Source: Burkholderiales bacterium (GTDB taxonomy: Bacteria > Pseudomonadota > Gammaproteobacteria > Burkholderiales > Burkholderiaceae_C). From it: a stretch of DNA of 64,000 bases. This document shows, piece after piece, positions 55,220 to 63,975 of this stretch (its first letter is position 1; the number at the start of each line of letters is the position of its first letter). The position numbers were made by a program, and so were the translations under genes. The DNA lies in contig JACPOI010000016.1 of NCBI GenBank assembly GCA_016185015.1, forward strand, positions 62,001-126,000. Direction: 5' to 3'. The notes under the pieces were generated by a model. It had not been told where the DNA came from. It was given only the letters and a program-made list of their open reading frames with translations, and searched no databases.

Positions 55220-56284
55220 TCAGCGGATGACCAACCGGCCCGCCGCTGCGTCGGTGATCTCACCGATCTCGGCCGCGGCTTCGAAGCCATGCTGGCGGAA
55301 GATGGCCAGCACCTGCGCCACGCTCTCGGGCGCGCAGCTCACCAGCAGGCCACCGCTGGTCTGCGGGTCGGTCAGCAGGGCCTGGTCGACCTCGGCGTAG
55401 CCGGGGGGCAGCGTGACCGAGCTGCCATAGCCAGCCCAGTTGCGACCGGAAGCGCCGGTGACCATGCCCTGGGTGGCCAGCTCGCGCACACCCTGCAGCA
55501 GCGGCACCTTGTTCCAGTCGATCTGCACGGTGCAGTTGGCGCCGCGCGCCAGCTCCAGGGCGTGGCCCGCCAGGCCGAAACCGGTGACGTCGGTCAGCGC
55601 GTGCACGCCGGCCAGTTCGGCCAGTTCGGGGCCGGGCGTGTTGAGTTTCGTGGTGGTGGCGATCATCTGCGCATAACCGGCCGCGTCGAGCTTTTCCTTC
55701 TTCAGCGCGGCCGAGAGCACGCCCACGCCCAGCGGCTTGCCCAGGATGAGGCGGTCGCCCACGCGCGCGTCGGCATTGCGCTTGACGCGTTTCGGATGCA
55801 CCAGGCCCATGGCCACCAGGCCGTAGATGGGCTCCACGGAATCGATGGTGTGGCCGCCGGCAATCGGAATGCCCGCGGCTTTGCACACGGCCTGGCCACC
55901 GGCCAGGATCTTGCCGATGGTGTCGGTGGAGAGCACGCTGATGGGCATGCCCACCAGGGCCAGCGCCATGATGGGCTTGCCGCCCATGGCGTACACATCC
56001 GAGATGGCGTTGGTGGCGGCGATGCGGCCAAAGTCGAAGGGGTCGTCGACGATGGGCATGAAGAAGTCGGTGGTGGCGATCAGGGCCTGCTCGTCGTTGA
56101 TCTGGTAGACGGCCGCGTCATCGGCGGTCTCGATGCCCACCAGCAGTTCGGCCGGCACCGGCATGCCGCTGCCGCTCTTGAGGATTTCGGAGAGCACGCC
56201 GGGAGCGATCTTGCAGCCGCAACCGCCGCCGTGCGAAAGCGAGGTCAGGCGGGGTTCGGACTTGGGGAGGGTCATGTTGTTCAT
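55220..56284 (-). CDS. senC: Selenophosphate synthetase in a selenoneine operon (SenC/SelD)
   Basis: 354 aa; makes selenophosphate from selenide and ATP. The catalytic Cys/Lys motif is GGGCGCK (C22, C24, K25, equivalent to E. coli C17, C19 and K20). ATP-binding motifs include ETADDAAVYQI and TDFFMPIVDDPFDFGRIAATNAISDVYAMGG. It overlaps senB by 4 bp (ATGA). The operon context egtD-senB-this gene points to the SenC role of supplying selenophosphate for a selenosugar, rather than selenocysteine tRNA; the two cannot be told apart by sequence. Nearby formate dehydrogenases use Cys, not Sec. Confidence 0.88.
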   Translation of the reverse strand: MNNMTLPKSEPRLTSLSHGGGCGCKIAPGVLSEILKSGSGMPVPAELLVGIETADDAAVYQINDEQALIATTDFFMPIVDDPFDFGRIAATNAISDVYAMGGKPIMALALVGMPISVLSTDTIGKILAGGQAVCKAAGIPIAGGHTIDSVEPIYGLVAMGLVHPKRVKRNADARVGDRLILGKPLGVGVLSAALKKEKLDAAGYAQMIATTTKLNTPGPELAELAGVHALTDVTGFGLAGHALELARGANCTVQIDWNKVPLLQGVRELATQGMVTGASGRNWAGYGSSVTLPPGYAEVDQALLTDPQTSGGLLVSCAPESVAQVLAIFRQHGFEAAAEIGEITDAAAGRLVIR

Positions 56285-57255
56285 GTGAGATCCTGGAGCA
56301 GCGCCAGCAGGGCCGCACGTTCGGCAGCCGGCGCAAACAGCGGCGCGCGAAGGCGACATTTTGCCTGCAAGGCTGCGATCCTGCTCGACGCCTGCCCCAT
56401 GTCCACACGGCAGGCCTGCAGCAGTTGCGCAAGCGCGGCGGCATCCCCGCAGGGGAAGTAGCCGGGATAGTCCGGGCCCAGCATGCCCACATTGCCGGGG
56501 ATGTGCGAGGCCAGCACCGGCGTGCCGCTGCAGATGGCTTCCATCAGCACATGCGCACCGCCTTCCATGCGGCTGGCGTGGATCAGCAGGTGTGCGCGCT
56601 GGATGTGCCGGCGGGTGGCCTCGTGCGCCAGGCCACCGAGCCAGCGGTAGTTGGGACAGGCGGCCATGGTGGCGCGCGCCTGTGCGCCCAGCGCCGGATC
56701 GAGCGCCTCGCCGATGTGGTCAATGTGAATGTCGTGCCGCGCGCGCAGCAGCTGCGCTGCCTCGAACAGGGTCTGCGGCGACTTCTCCTCGCGCAGATGG
56801 CCCACCATGACGGCGCGCAGGTGCCGACCGGTCTTCTCCAGCGGCCGGCGCGTCGTGGTGGACTGGAAGATCACGCGCGCCTTGCCGCGGTGCCCGGCAG
56901 GCAGGGCCTGCGGCCCCTGCTCCTGCAGCACGACCAGCCGCTGCGCCAGCGCCAGCGAACGTTGCGCGGATTCGTCCTCTTGGATATCACGGTAGAGGTC
57001 GGTGCCCGTCAGCACCACGGCCAGGCCGCGGCCTGGCTGGGCCTGCGCCCAGGCCGCGATGGACGCCGCACTGCGCCGCGCATGCAGCGCCAGCATCGCC
57101 ACGGCATCGGGGTGCTCGCCAGGCTGCCAGGCCTTGACGATGCAGGTGCGGTAGTGGCCGGCCAGCAGGCGTGACCAGCGCCAGGCCGTCTGCCAGTTGC
57201 CATTGTTGGCGTCGGCCAGCGCCGGGCTGACGATCAGGACCAGCGGCGTGGCCAT
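56281..57255 (-). CDS. senB: Selenosugar synthase SenB-like glycosyltransferase
   Basis: 324-aa GT-B type glycosyltransferase-like protein. The start MATPLVLIVSPALADANNGNWQTAWRWSRLL is typical of the SenB family; the C-terminal half has the nucleotide-sugar region VMVGHLREEKSPQTLFEAAQLL and HASRMEGGAHVLMEAICSGTPVLAS. SenB couples selenophosphate to a UDP-sugar to give a selenosugar, a C-Se bond donor for selenoneine (established for Variovorax paradoxus). It lies between egtD (1 bp gap) and the selenophosphate synthetase gene (4-bp overlap), a tight operon that strongly supports the call. Confidence 0.85.
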   Translation of the reverse strand: MATPLVLIVSPALADANNGNWQTAWRWSRLLAGHYRTCIVKAWQPGEHPDAVAMLALHARRSAASIAAWAQAQPGRGLAVVLTGTDLYRDIQEDESAQRSLALAQRLVVLQEQGPQALPAGHRGKARVIFQSTTTRRPLEKTGRHLRAVMVGHLREEKSPQTLFEAAQLLRARHDIHIDHIGEALDPALGAQARATMAACPNYRWLGGLAHEATRRHIQRAHLLIHASRMEGGAHVLMEAICSGTPVLASHIPGNVGMLGPDYPGYFPCGDAAALAQLLQACRVDMGQASSRIAALQAKCRLRAPLFAPAAERAALLALLQDLT

Positions 57256-57256
57256 G

Positions 57257-58222
57257 TCAGGCTTGCGCCCAGTACACAGCAAACCAGCCACGCTCATCCG
57301 TCCAGGCCTGCACGCGCGCAAAACCCGCTGCGGCCAGCAGGGCCTGGAAATCGGCCAGGGCGTACTTGCAGGAGTTCTCGGTATGCATGCGCTCGCCCCG
57401 GGCAAAACGACGTTCGCCGTCAGGCCAGCGCACGGTGAGTTCGCGCCGGGCCTCCAGGTGCATCTCGATGCGCGAGGCCGTCTCGTTGAAAAAGGCCACG
57501 TGCGACCAGTCGTGCACGGCGAAGTCGCTGCCCAGCAGGCGGTTGAGGTGCAGCAGCAGGTTCTTGTTGAAGGCGGCCGTCACGCCCAGTGCGTCGTCGT
57601 AGGCCGGCTCCAGCAGTTCCCGCGGCTTGACCAGGTCCACCCCGATCAGCAGGCCGCCGCCCTGGGCCTGCGCACGCACCTGGCGCAGGAAGACCAGCGC
57701 CTCCTCGGGCGTGAAGTTGCCGATGCTGGAGCCCGGATAGAACAGCAGGTGCGGGCCCTCGCCCACCTCGGGCGGCAGCGTCAGCTGCGAGGAAAAATCC
57801 AGCCCCACACCCAGCATGTCCAGCGTGGGGAACTGGCGCTGCAGACACTGCAAGGCGTTGTTCAGGTAGTCCACCGAGATGTCCACCGCCACGTAACGCG
57901 CGGGCTGCAGCAGGCCGAACAGGCGCGCCGCCTTCTCGCAGTTGCCGGCGCCCAGGTCCACCAGCGTAGCGCCCCGGGGCACCTCCGCGGCGATGGCCGC
58001 ACCGTGCGCGGCCAACAGGGCGGCCTCGGTGCGCGTGGGGTAGTACTCGGGCAGCTCGGTGATGGCGTCGAACAGGCGCGAACCCAGCGGGTCGTAGAGG
58101 TATTTGGGCGAGGTCCGTGCCGGCGTGGCCAGCAGGCCCTGGGCCAGCTCCTGGCGCAGCGCCGCGCGGTCTTCATGGTGGAGCTGGATGAAACGTGGCT
58201 GGCGCAGCCCGGTGGATGACAT
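57257..58222 (-). CDS. egtD: L-histidine N-alpha-methyltransferase (EgtD)
   Basis: 321 aa; trimethylates histidine to hercynine with SAM, the precursor of ergothioneine and selenoneine. Motifs: SPKYLYDPLGSRLFDAITELPEYYPTRTE, VDLGAGNCEKAARLF (SAM), LLFYPGSSIGNFTPEEA, and ENSCKYALADF near the end. Length is normal for EgtD. The ATG at 58222 (MSSTGLRQPRF) was chosen. It is the first gene of egtD-senB-senC. The synthase that would join hercynine with the selenium or sulfur donor (SenA/EgtB) is not in the window. Confidence 0.92.
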   Translation of the reverse strand: MSSTGLRQPRFIQLHHEDRAALRQELAQGLLATPARTSPKYLYDPLGSRLFDAITELPEYYPTRTEAALLAAHGAAIAAEVPRGATLVDLGAGNCEKAARLFGLLQPARYVAVDISVDYLNNALQCLQRQFPTLDMLGVGLDFSSQLTLPPEVGEGPHLLFYPGSSIGNFTPEEALVFLRQVRAQAQGGGLLIGVDLVKPRELLEPAYDDALGVTAAFNKNLLLHLNRLLGSDFAVHDWSHVAFFNETASRIEMHLEARRELTVRWPDGERRFARGERMHTENSCKYALADFQALLAAAGFARVQAWTDERGWFAVYWAQA

Positions 58223-58324
58223 GCGGCCAATATATAGCAGTGCCCCCCCGCGGCGGGCACCCCGGCATTGTGGTTTCCACGGCTGGCGCCCCCTGCCATC
58301 CTGGCGCACAATGCCCGGTCTAGA

Positions 58325-58355
58325 TGTTTACACTAGACTTAAAAGTGTAGACAAT
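58325..58355 (+). promoter_or_regulatory. Promoter with overlapping operator-like inverted repeat
   Basis: TGTTTACACT at 58325-58334 and AGTGTAGACA at 58344-58353 form an inverted repeat with one mismatch. Within it lie TTTACA (58327-58332) and, 17 bp on, GACAAT (58350-58355), a plausible -35/-10 pair for the Bug receptor gene. An operator overlapping both elements suggests repression, for example by a GntR-type regulator not in this window. Confidence 0.6.
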
Positions 58356-58431
58356 TTGATCCTGAGACCGGCCACGCGCACACCAGACGGGCGGGCCGGC
58401 TCCACGCACTGCATTGATTTAGGAGACCTAC

Positions 58432-59397
58432 ATGAAACGTCGTACCCTGCTGGGCGCCAGCCCCCTGCTGCTGGCCCCCGGCCTGCTGCGCGCACAAAGC
58501 TACCCGAACAAGCCCATCCGCTACATCGTGCCGGTGTCGGCCGGCGGCGGCAGCGACATGGTGGGCCGCACCGTGACCGAGCGCTGGGGCAAGGTGCTGA
58601 ACCAGACTTTCGTGGTCGACAACCAGGGCGGCGGCGGCGGCGTCATCGCCAGCCAGAACACGGCCAAGGCCGCGCCCGACGGCTACACGCTGATGCAGGG
58701 CTACGTGGCCACGCACGGCACCAGCCCGGCCACGCGCAAGCTGCCCTACGACGCCATCAAGGACTTCACCCCCGTGGGCATGATCGGCGGCACCCCCAAT
58801 GTGCTGGTGGTCAATGCAGCCATTCCCGCCAAGGACGTCAAGGAGTTCGTGGCCTACCTGCGCGCCAACATGGGCAAGGTCAGCTACGGCTCGGCCGGCG
58901 CGGGCTCGCTCACCCACCTGACCATGGAGCTGTTCAAGCAGCAGATCGACTCCTTCATGGTGCACATCCCCTACCGTGGCGTGGCCCCGGCCTTCACCGA
59001 CCTGATCGGCGGCCAGACCCAGGCCATGTTCCCGGGCCTGGCGGCCGCCCTGCCGCACATCCGCTCGGGCCGCGTGCGCGCCCTGGCGGTGACAGGCCGC
59101 GCGCGCCACCCGCAGCTCAAGGACACGCCGACGCTGGACGAGCTGGGCTACAAGGGCTTCGACGCCATGCAGTGGTACGGCGTAGTGGGCCCGGCCCAGA
59201 TGCCGGCGGCCGTCGTCAAGCAACTCAACGACACGCTCAACACTGTGCTCAAGGCTCCGGACATGCGCGAGAAGCTCTCGATCGAGGCCATCGAACCCAT
59301 GCCCATGAGCCCCGAGGCCTTCGGCAAGTTCATGCGCGAGGACATCGCGCGCTGGACCAAGCTGGCCAAGGACCGCAACATCCAGCTCGACAGCTAG
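58432..59397 (+). CDS. Bug-type tripartite tricarboxylate transporter receptor
   Basis: 321-aa periplasmic solute-binding protein. A Tat-like signal (MKRRTLLGASPLLLAPGLLRA) is followed by the Bug core YPNKPIRYIVPVSAGGGSDMVGRTV, then NVLVVNAAIPAKDVKEFVAYL and IPYRGVAPAFTDLIGGQTQAMF. Such receptors, very abundant in Burkholderiales, often lack adjacent membrane genes, as here. It is followed by an MmgE/PrpD gene, probably the enzyme for the bound organic acid. AGGAG precedes the ATG. Confidence 0.93.
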   Translation: MKRRTLLGASPLLLAPGLLRAQSYPNKPIRYIVPVSAGGGSDMVGRTVTERWGKVLNQTFVVDNQGGGGGVIASQNTAKAAPDGYTLMQGYVATHGTSPATRKLPYDAIKDFTPVGMIGGTPNVLVVNAAIPAKDVKEFVAYLRANMGKVSYGSAGAGSLTHLTMELFKQQIDSFMVHIPYRGVAPAFTDLIGGQTQAMFPGLAAALPHIRSGRVRALAVTGRARHPQLKDTPTLDELGYKGFDAMQWYGVVGPAQMPAAVVKQLNDTLNTVLKAPDMREKLSIEAIEPMPMSPEAFGKFMREDIARWTKLAKDRNIQLDS

Positions 59398-59413
59398 ACT
59401 TCATCCCGTCTGT

Positions 59414-59442
59414 GACCCGGCGACCCCGGGTCGCTCCTTTTT
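59414..59442 (+). terminator. Short hairpin with T-run between the receptor and MmgE/PrpD genes
   Basis: GACCCGG (59414-59420) pairs with CCGGGTC (59426-59432); GCTCC and a T-run follow. It may be a partial terminator that lowers expression of the downstream enzyme relative to the receptor. Confidence 0.5.
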
Positions 59443-59465
59443 TCATAGCAACCGAAGATTCTTCC

Positions 59466-60836
59466 ATGGCCCGCAATACCCAGGTCACCGCCGACCACAA
59501 CGCCCCCGCCGTCACCCAAACCCTGGCCCGTTATGTGGCCAGCCATCCCTCACGCGGCTGGAGCGACGCGGTGGACCACGAAGCCCACCGCACCTTCATG
59601 AACTGGCTGGGTTGCGCCGTAGGCGCTGCGCAGCACGAGTCTGCGCACGCAGCACTCGGTGCGGTCGCCATGTTGCAACCGGCGCAACAGGCCAGCGTGC
59701 TGGGCCGCGCCGACAAGGTGGACATGGCAAGCGCCGCGCTGGTCAACGGCATCACCTCGCACACCTTCGACTTCGACGACACCCACCTCAAGACCATCAT
59801 CCACCCGGCCGGCCCCGTGGCCTCGGCCGTGCTGGCCCTGGCCGAGCACAAGGGCCTGTCCGGCCGTGCCGTGATCGACGCGCTGGTGCTGGGCATCGAC
59901 GTGTCCTGCCGCGTGGGCAACACCATGTACCCCGAGCACTACGACCGCGGCTGGCACATCACCGGCTCCACCGGCATGCTGGGCGCGGCCGCCGGCTGCG
60001 CGCGCCTGCTGGGCCTGGACGAGCACAAGACCGCCATGGCGCTGGGCATCGCCGCCTCGCAGCCCGTGGGCATGCGCGAACAGTTCGGCACCATGACCAA
60101 GCCCTTCCATCCGGGTGGCGCGGCGCGTGCCGGCCTGATGTCGGCGCTCTTGGCCAGCCAGGGCTTCACATCCAGCCCCAAGGCGCTGGAAGCCCCGCGC
60201 GGCATGATCCAGACCATCTCCACCAAGTACGCCTGGAACGAGATCAGTGATGAGCTGGGCAAGCGCTTCGAGATCTCCTTCAACAGCTACAAGCCTTTTG
60301 CCTGCGGCATCGTGATCCACCCCAGCATCGACGCCTGCTCGCAACTGCGCGCACAAGGTGTGAAGGCCGACGACGTGGAACGCATCGAGCTCAAGGTGCA
60401 CTCGCTGGTGCTCGAACTCACGGGCAAGAAGGAGCCGGCCGACGGCTTGCAAGGCAAGTTCAGCGTCTACCACGGCTGCGCCTGCGGCCTGATCTTCGGC
60501 AAGGCCGGTGAAGACCAGTACGCCGACGACATCGTGAACCGCCCCGACATGGTGGCCCTGCGCCGCAAGGTGGTGGCCACGGTGGACGACAGCATCGACG
60601 AAGCCAGCGCCGACGTGACCGCCGTGCTGAAAGACGGCCGCCGTGTGCACGTGTTCGTGAAACACGCCATCGGCTCGCTGGAAAATCCCATGACCGACGC
60701 CATGCTGGAAACCAAGTTCCACGACCTGTCCGACCCGGTGATCGGCAAGGGCAAGACCGCCGAACTGATCGCCGCCTGCTGGAAGCTGGGCAGCATCGGC
60801 GACGTGCGTCAGCTCACGGCACTCGCCCGTCCCTGA
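59466..60836 (+). CDS. MmgE/PrpD family dehydratase or isomerase
   Basis: 456 aa. Family marks are VNGITSHTFDFDDTHLKTIIHPAGPVASAVLALAE, YPEHYDRGWHITGSTGMLGAAAGCARLLGL and KPFHPGGAARAGLMSALLASQGFTS. The family contains 2-methylcitrate dehydratase, cis-aconitate decarboxylase and other acid dehydratases/isomerases. No prpB or prpC is nearby, so methylcitrate is not favoured. Pairing with a Bug receptor and an operator upstream suggests catabolism of an imported organic acid. It is cytoplasmic. Confidence 0.88.
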   Translation: MARNTQVTADHNAPAVTQTLARYVASHPSRGWSDAVDHEAHRTFMNWLGCAVGAAQHESAHAALGAVAMLQPAQQASVLGRADKVDMASAALVNGITSHTFDFDDTHLKTIIHPAGPVASAVLALAEHKGLSGRAVIDALVLGIDVSCRVGNTMYPEHYDRGWHITGSTGMLGAAAGCARLLGLDEHKTAMALGIAASQPVGMREQFGTMTKPFHPGGAARAGLMSALLASQGFTSSPKALEAPRGMIQTISTKYAWNEISDELGKRFEISFNSYKPFACGIVIHPSIDACSQLRAQGVKADDVERIELKVHSLVLELTGKKEPADGLQGKFSVYHGCACGLIFGKAGEDQYADDIVNRPDMVALRRKVVATVDDSIDEASADVTAVLKDGRRVHVFVKHAIGSLENPMTDAMLETKFHDLSDPVIGKGKTAELIAACWKLGSIGDVRQLTALARP

Positions 60837-60869
60837 AGCCCACCGCCGCTGTCGCTGCCGCGCTGCTGC

Positions 60870-61421
60870 TCAACAGCATCCGGCCGCAACGGCGGGGACG
60901 ACACCTGTTCTGCCCGCCAGCGAACTCACGGACGCTGCCTGCGGGGCCGGCAGGGGCATCTCCATGCCCCGGCTCGGCGCCAGGCGCAGGAAGGCGCCGA
61001 GGGCAATCAGCAGCAGGGCCGCGCTGACGATGATGGCCACCGGGTAATACAGATTGCCCGCCAGGTCCAGCTGGCTGTACTTGATGACCATCATCAGGCC
61101 TTCGAGCGCGAGCGCCACGCAGACCGTGCCGATGAATCGCGGCAGCGTGCGCCGCAGCATGACGATCACGTCGTGCTCCGCCTCGGCGCCGTAGCCGTAC
61201 TCCTTGCTGATCACCAGCGCCACCTCGAACACCGCCATCGAGATCACACTGGCATTGACGATCTTCACGATAATCTGCGTGATCTCATCGCCGTTCAGCA
61301 GATGCCCCACGGCCGCCACCAGCGTGGTGATGATGATGGTGGCTGAAATTCCGAAAAAAAGCAGCGTGAAGCCGCGTGCGAAGATTTTCTGGATGGCAAG
61401 TACAAACGCATCGTTTCTCAT
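60870..61421 (-). CDS. Hypothetical four-helix membrane protein
   Basis: 183 aa. Predicted membrane helices lie at about residues 16-38, 52-70, 95-115 and 130-152, with an acidic loop GYGAEAEHDVIVMLRR between. The C-terminal 35 residues are low-complexity and variable. No family was recognised with certainty. Its start overlaps the upstream gene stop by 4 bp (ATGA), so the two are co-translated. Function unknown. Confidence 0.7.
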   Translation of the reverse strand: MRNDAFVLAIQKIFARGFTLLFFGISATIIITTLVAAVGHLLNGDEITQIIVKIVNASVISMAVFEVALVISKEYGYGAEAEHDVIVMLRRTLPRFIGTVCVALALEGLMMVIKYSQLDLAGNLYYPVAIIVSAALLLIALGAFLRLAPSRGMEMPLPAPQAASVSSLAGRTGVVPAVAAGCC

Positions 61422-61873
61422 GTGGGTCCTTTGCTGGTCCCGGCGGCAGCCCGCCGGGCATTGATGAAACCGTTTTCGATCAGCGCCATCTGTTCGCGCA
61501 GTTGCAGCTCCAGTTGCAGGGCAGGCACCATGCGGCCGCGACGCCCCGAGTTCGGGAACACGTCGACCCGCACACCCAGCTCCGCCATATCCGGCAGCCA
61601 CTGGTCCAGAAAGGCCGACACCTCGATACAGGCCGGCACATAACCGTCCCAATCGCCGCTGGCGCAGGCCGAGGCATACACCGGGTGCGGCCAGACCGGC
61701 AAGCCGGCATGCCCTTGCGGATCGGTCAGCGTCACCCAGCCGCGCGGGTCCAGCAGGCCCCACAGACGTTCGGAACCCGCCGCCTCGCGCAGGAAGTACA
61801 GATAGCGTTCGTCCTCGGGCAGGGCCAGGACGGCCTGGCACTGCGGAGGCAAAGCCAGGAATGACTCAGGCAT
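61418..61873 (-). CDS. DUF2750-like protein
   Basis: 151 aa. The N-terminal part (LPPQCQAVLALPEDERYLYFLREAAGSERLWGLLDPRGWVTL) and HPVYASACASGDWDGYVPACIEVSAFLDQWLPDM resemble DUF2750, a small cytoplasmic family of unknown function. The last 40 residues are helical and Glu/Arg-rich. The ATG at 61873 was chosen over a TTG eight codons upstream. It is coupled to the downstream membrane protein gene. Confidence 0.65.
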   Translation of the reverse strand: MPESFLALPPQCQAVLALPEDERYLYFLREAAGSERLWGLLDPRGWVTLTDPQGHAGLPVWPHPVYASACASGDWDGYVPACIEVSAFLDQWLPDMAELGVRVDVFPNSGRRGRMVPALQLELQLREQMALIENGFINARRAAAGTSKGPT

Positions 61874-62076
61874 CACGCGCCCCGACACGGCCGCCAAGCA
61901 CCCGCCTGCTCAGGAAGGTGTTGCGCCCGGCACGTGTGTAGACCCAGTGCGTATACATCGCGTCCACCATCGGAAACAAGACACCAGCTTAGGCCAGGCA
62001 TGCACCGACGCAAAGCAAAACAATATTTTGTTTCCAACGTTACGGCCTGGCCGCGGCGAACGTTGATACGCGGCCC

Positions 62077-62340
62077 TCAGCGCGGCGGGCCGCCGCGCGC
62101 ACGCCGCTGTTCGCGTTGCATGTAGAGGTACAGCCCCTCCACCTTCTCGCGCGCCCAGGGGGTCTTGCGCAGGAAGGTGAGGCTGGACTTGATGCTCGGG
62201 TCCGCGCTGAAGCAGCGCACGGGAATACGCTCGGCCAGGCCGGGCCAGCCGTAGTGCGCCACCAGCGCGGTGACAATGGCCTCCAGCGTCAGGCCGTGCA
62301 GCGGGTTGCGCGGCTGGGCCGGTGGCGTTGGCGTGGACAC
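62077..62340 (-). CDS. VF530 family (DUF2132) protein
   Basis: 87 aa with a GTG start. The core [33 protein letters not shown] followed by [27 protein letters not shown] is diagnostic for VF530, a small proposed DNA-binding helical fold of unknown role. It lies 17 bp after the ProQ-like gene on the same strand and is probably co-transcribed. Confidence 0.85.
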   Translation of the reverse strand: MSTPTPPAQPRNPLHGLTLEAIVTALVAHYGWPGLAERIPVRCFSADPSIKSSLTFLRKTPWAREKVEGLYLYMQREQRRARGGPPR

Positions 62341-62357
62341 GGGCGGCCCGTCCGGGT

Positions 62358-63071
62358 TCAGGTCGCCGCGCTGGCGGCCTGGGCGCGCCGCTTGCAGGCC
62401 AGCGCCGACTTGATGACGTCGCGCTCCTGCACGCCATACATCTCGGCGAACTCGCGCGGGCTCTTGCCGCTGGCCTCGAAGGCCTTGTTCAGTGCCTCCT
62501 GGCGGGCGATCCTGCCCGCGCTTTCGCTCAGCGCTTCGTCCAGCACGGCGGCGATCGCCTCGTCGCCGGGCTGCACGCGTTCCCGATAGTCCTGGGGGCT
62601 CAGGCCCGAAGCTTCGAAGGCGGCCGACAGCTGGGCGCGCAGCTTCGGGGACAGATCGTCCTTGGTGCGGGCCTGGCGACGGCGGTGCAGCTCCACCACG
62701 GCCTGGTACACATGCTCGGGTGCCACCTCTTCCACGGCCACCCCGTCCAGGTCATGCCGGGCCTTGGCCGCGGCCACGCACTGCAGGTAGGGCGTGGAGC
62801 GCACATGCACGGCCAGCGCGGCCTTGAGGCTGTCGCGCTGGAACACCTCGGGGTGCCGCGCCAGCAGGTCCTGGAAAATGCCGCGCTTGAGCGGCAGGAA
62901 CTCGGCACCGAACAGGTGGGGATACAAGCCGAAGAGCTGCTCCAACACCGGCAGTGCAGACTGCTTGCGATCGGCCAGGCTGGTCCTGCCTTCGGATTTG
63001 ACAGCGGGAGCCTCGGGGGCGGCCGGCGTTTGCGCCGGGGTTTCGGAAGACAGGGAAGTGCTGGTCGTCAT
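62358..63071 (-). CDS. proQ: ProQ/FinO-domain RNA chaperone
   Basis: 237 aa. A low-complexity lead (about residues 1-35) precedes the FinO/ProQ domain (about 38-150: [32 protein letters not shown] and [22 protein letters not shown]). A C-terminal region of about 80 residues, with two similar helical motifs ([16 protein letters not shown] and [15 protein letters not shown]), replaces the Tudor-like domain of E. coli ProQ. It probably binds structured small RNAs and 3' ends. The ATG at 63071 was chosen. Confidence 0.85.
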   Translation of the reverse strand: MTTSTSLSSETPAQTPAAPEAPAVKSEGRTSLADRKQSALPVLEQLFGLYPHLFGAEFLPLKRGIFQDLLARHPEVFQRDSLKAALAVHVRSTPYLQCVAAAKARHDLDGVAVEEVAPEHVYQAVVELHRRRQARTKDDLSPKLRAQLSAAFEASGLSPQDYRERVQPGDEAIAAVLDEALSESAGRIARQEALNKAFEASGKSPREFAEMYGVQERDVIKSALACKRRAQAASAAT

Positions 63072-63144
63072 GGGTGTCGAATTTCGGAGAAGGCCACATT
63101 GTCCGTCACCCGGGCCCACATGTCTGCGCAGGTAGACTTGCCGC

Positions 63145-63975
63145 ATGACCTGGCACGCCTCGCTGCAACTCGATTACACCCGCGACGGCGCGCGTTGCCT
63201 GGCGCACTACCGCCACGAAGGCCCGCTGCGCATCCTGCAAAGCCTCTACCCCGAAGGCGAGAGCATCTGCCACAACGTGCTGGTGCACCCGCCCGGCGGC
63301 CTGGTGGGGGGCGACACGCTGGACATCAGAGTGAGCGTCGGCCCCGGCGCGCACGGCCTGGTCACCACCCCCGGCGCCACACGCTTCTACCGCAGCAGCG
63401 GTGAGGTCGCGCGCCAGCTGGTGCACGCGCGCCTGGAAGCCGGTGCGCGCCTGGAATGGCTGCCGCTGGAGGCGCTGGCCTACAACCAGTGCCGCGCCGA
63501 GAACCGGGCCGTGTTCGAACTGGCACCTGGCGCCGAACTCATGGGCTGGGACGTGACCGCCCTGGGCCTGCCGGCGGCAGACCTGCCGTTCACCGAAGGC
63601 ACCTTCGCGCAACACCTGGAGGTACCGGGCGTCTGGCTGGAGCAGGGCCGCATCGCCGCCAGCGACGCGCGCCTGATGGACGGCCCGCTGGGCCTGGCCG
63701 GCCAGCGCTGCATGGCCACGCTGTTTTTCGTGGCGGGCGAGCCCATTGCGCGCGCGCGGCGCGAAGCCGCACTGGACGTGGTGCGTGAACTGATAGCCGC
63801 GCACGCCCTGCGCGCCACCGCCGGCGCCACCAGCCCGCACCCCCAGGTGCTGGTGGTGCGCGTGCTGGCGCCGCTGGTGGAACCGGCCATGGGTCTGCTC
63901 AAGAGCCTGCGCGCCGCCTGGCGCCAGCAGCTCTGGCAGCTGGACGCCGTGCCGCCGCGCATCTGGGCGATGTAA
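63145..63975 (+). CDS. ureD: Urease accessory protein UreD
   Basis: 276-aa chaperone that helps load nickel into urease. Motifs: CHNVLVHPPGGLVGGDTLDIRVSVGPGAHGLVTTPGATRFYRS and WLPLEALAYNQCRAENRAVFELAPGAELMGWD. It is complete, with a TAA stop. In Burkholderiales ureD opens the ureDABCEFG cluster, so structural urease genes are expected beyond the window. It is divergent from proQ; the intervening 73 bp must hold both promoters. Confidence 0.95.
   Translation: MTWHASLQLDYTRDGARCLAHYRHEGPLRILQSLYPEGESICHNVLVHPPGGLVGGDTLDIRVSVGPGAHGLVTTPGATRFYRSSGEVARQLVHARLEAGARLEWLPLEALAYNQCRAENRAVFELAPGAELMGWDVTALGLPAADLPFTEGTFAQHLEVPGVWLEQGRIAASDARLMDGPLGLAGQRCMATLFFVAGEPIARARREAALDVVRELIAAHALRATAGATSPHPQVLVVRVLAPLVEPAMGLLKSLRAAWRQQLWQLDAVPPRIWAM

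Noticed and set aside
59466-60836. 2-methylcitrate dehydratase PrpD proper
   Set aside because: No prpB, prpC or prpR nearby; the gene is paired with a Bug receptor, so only the family name is used.
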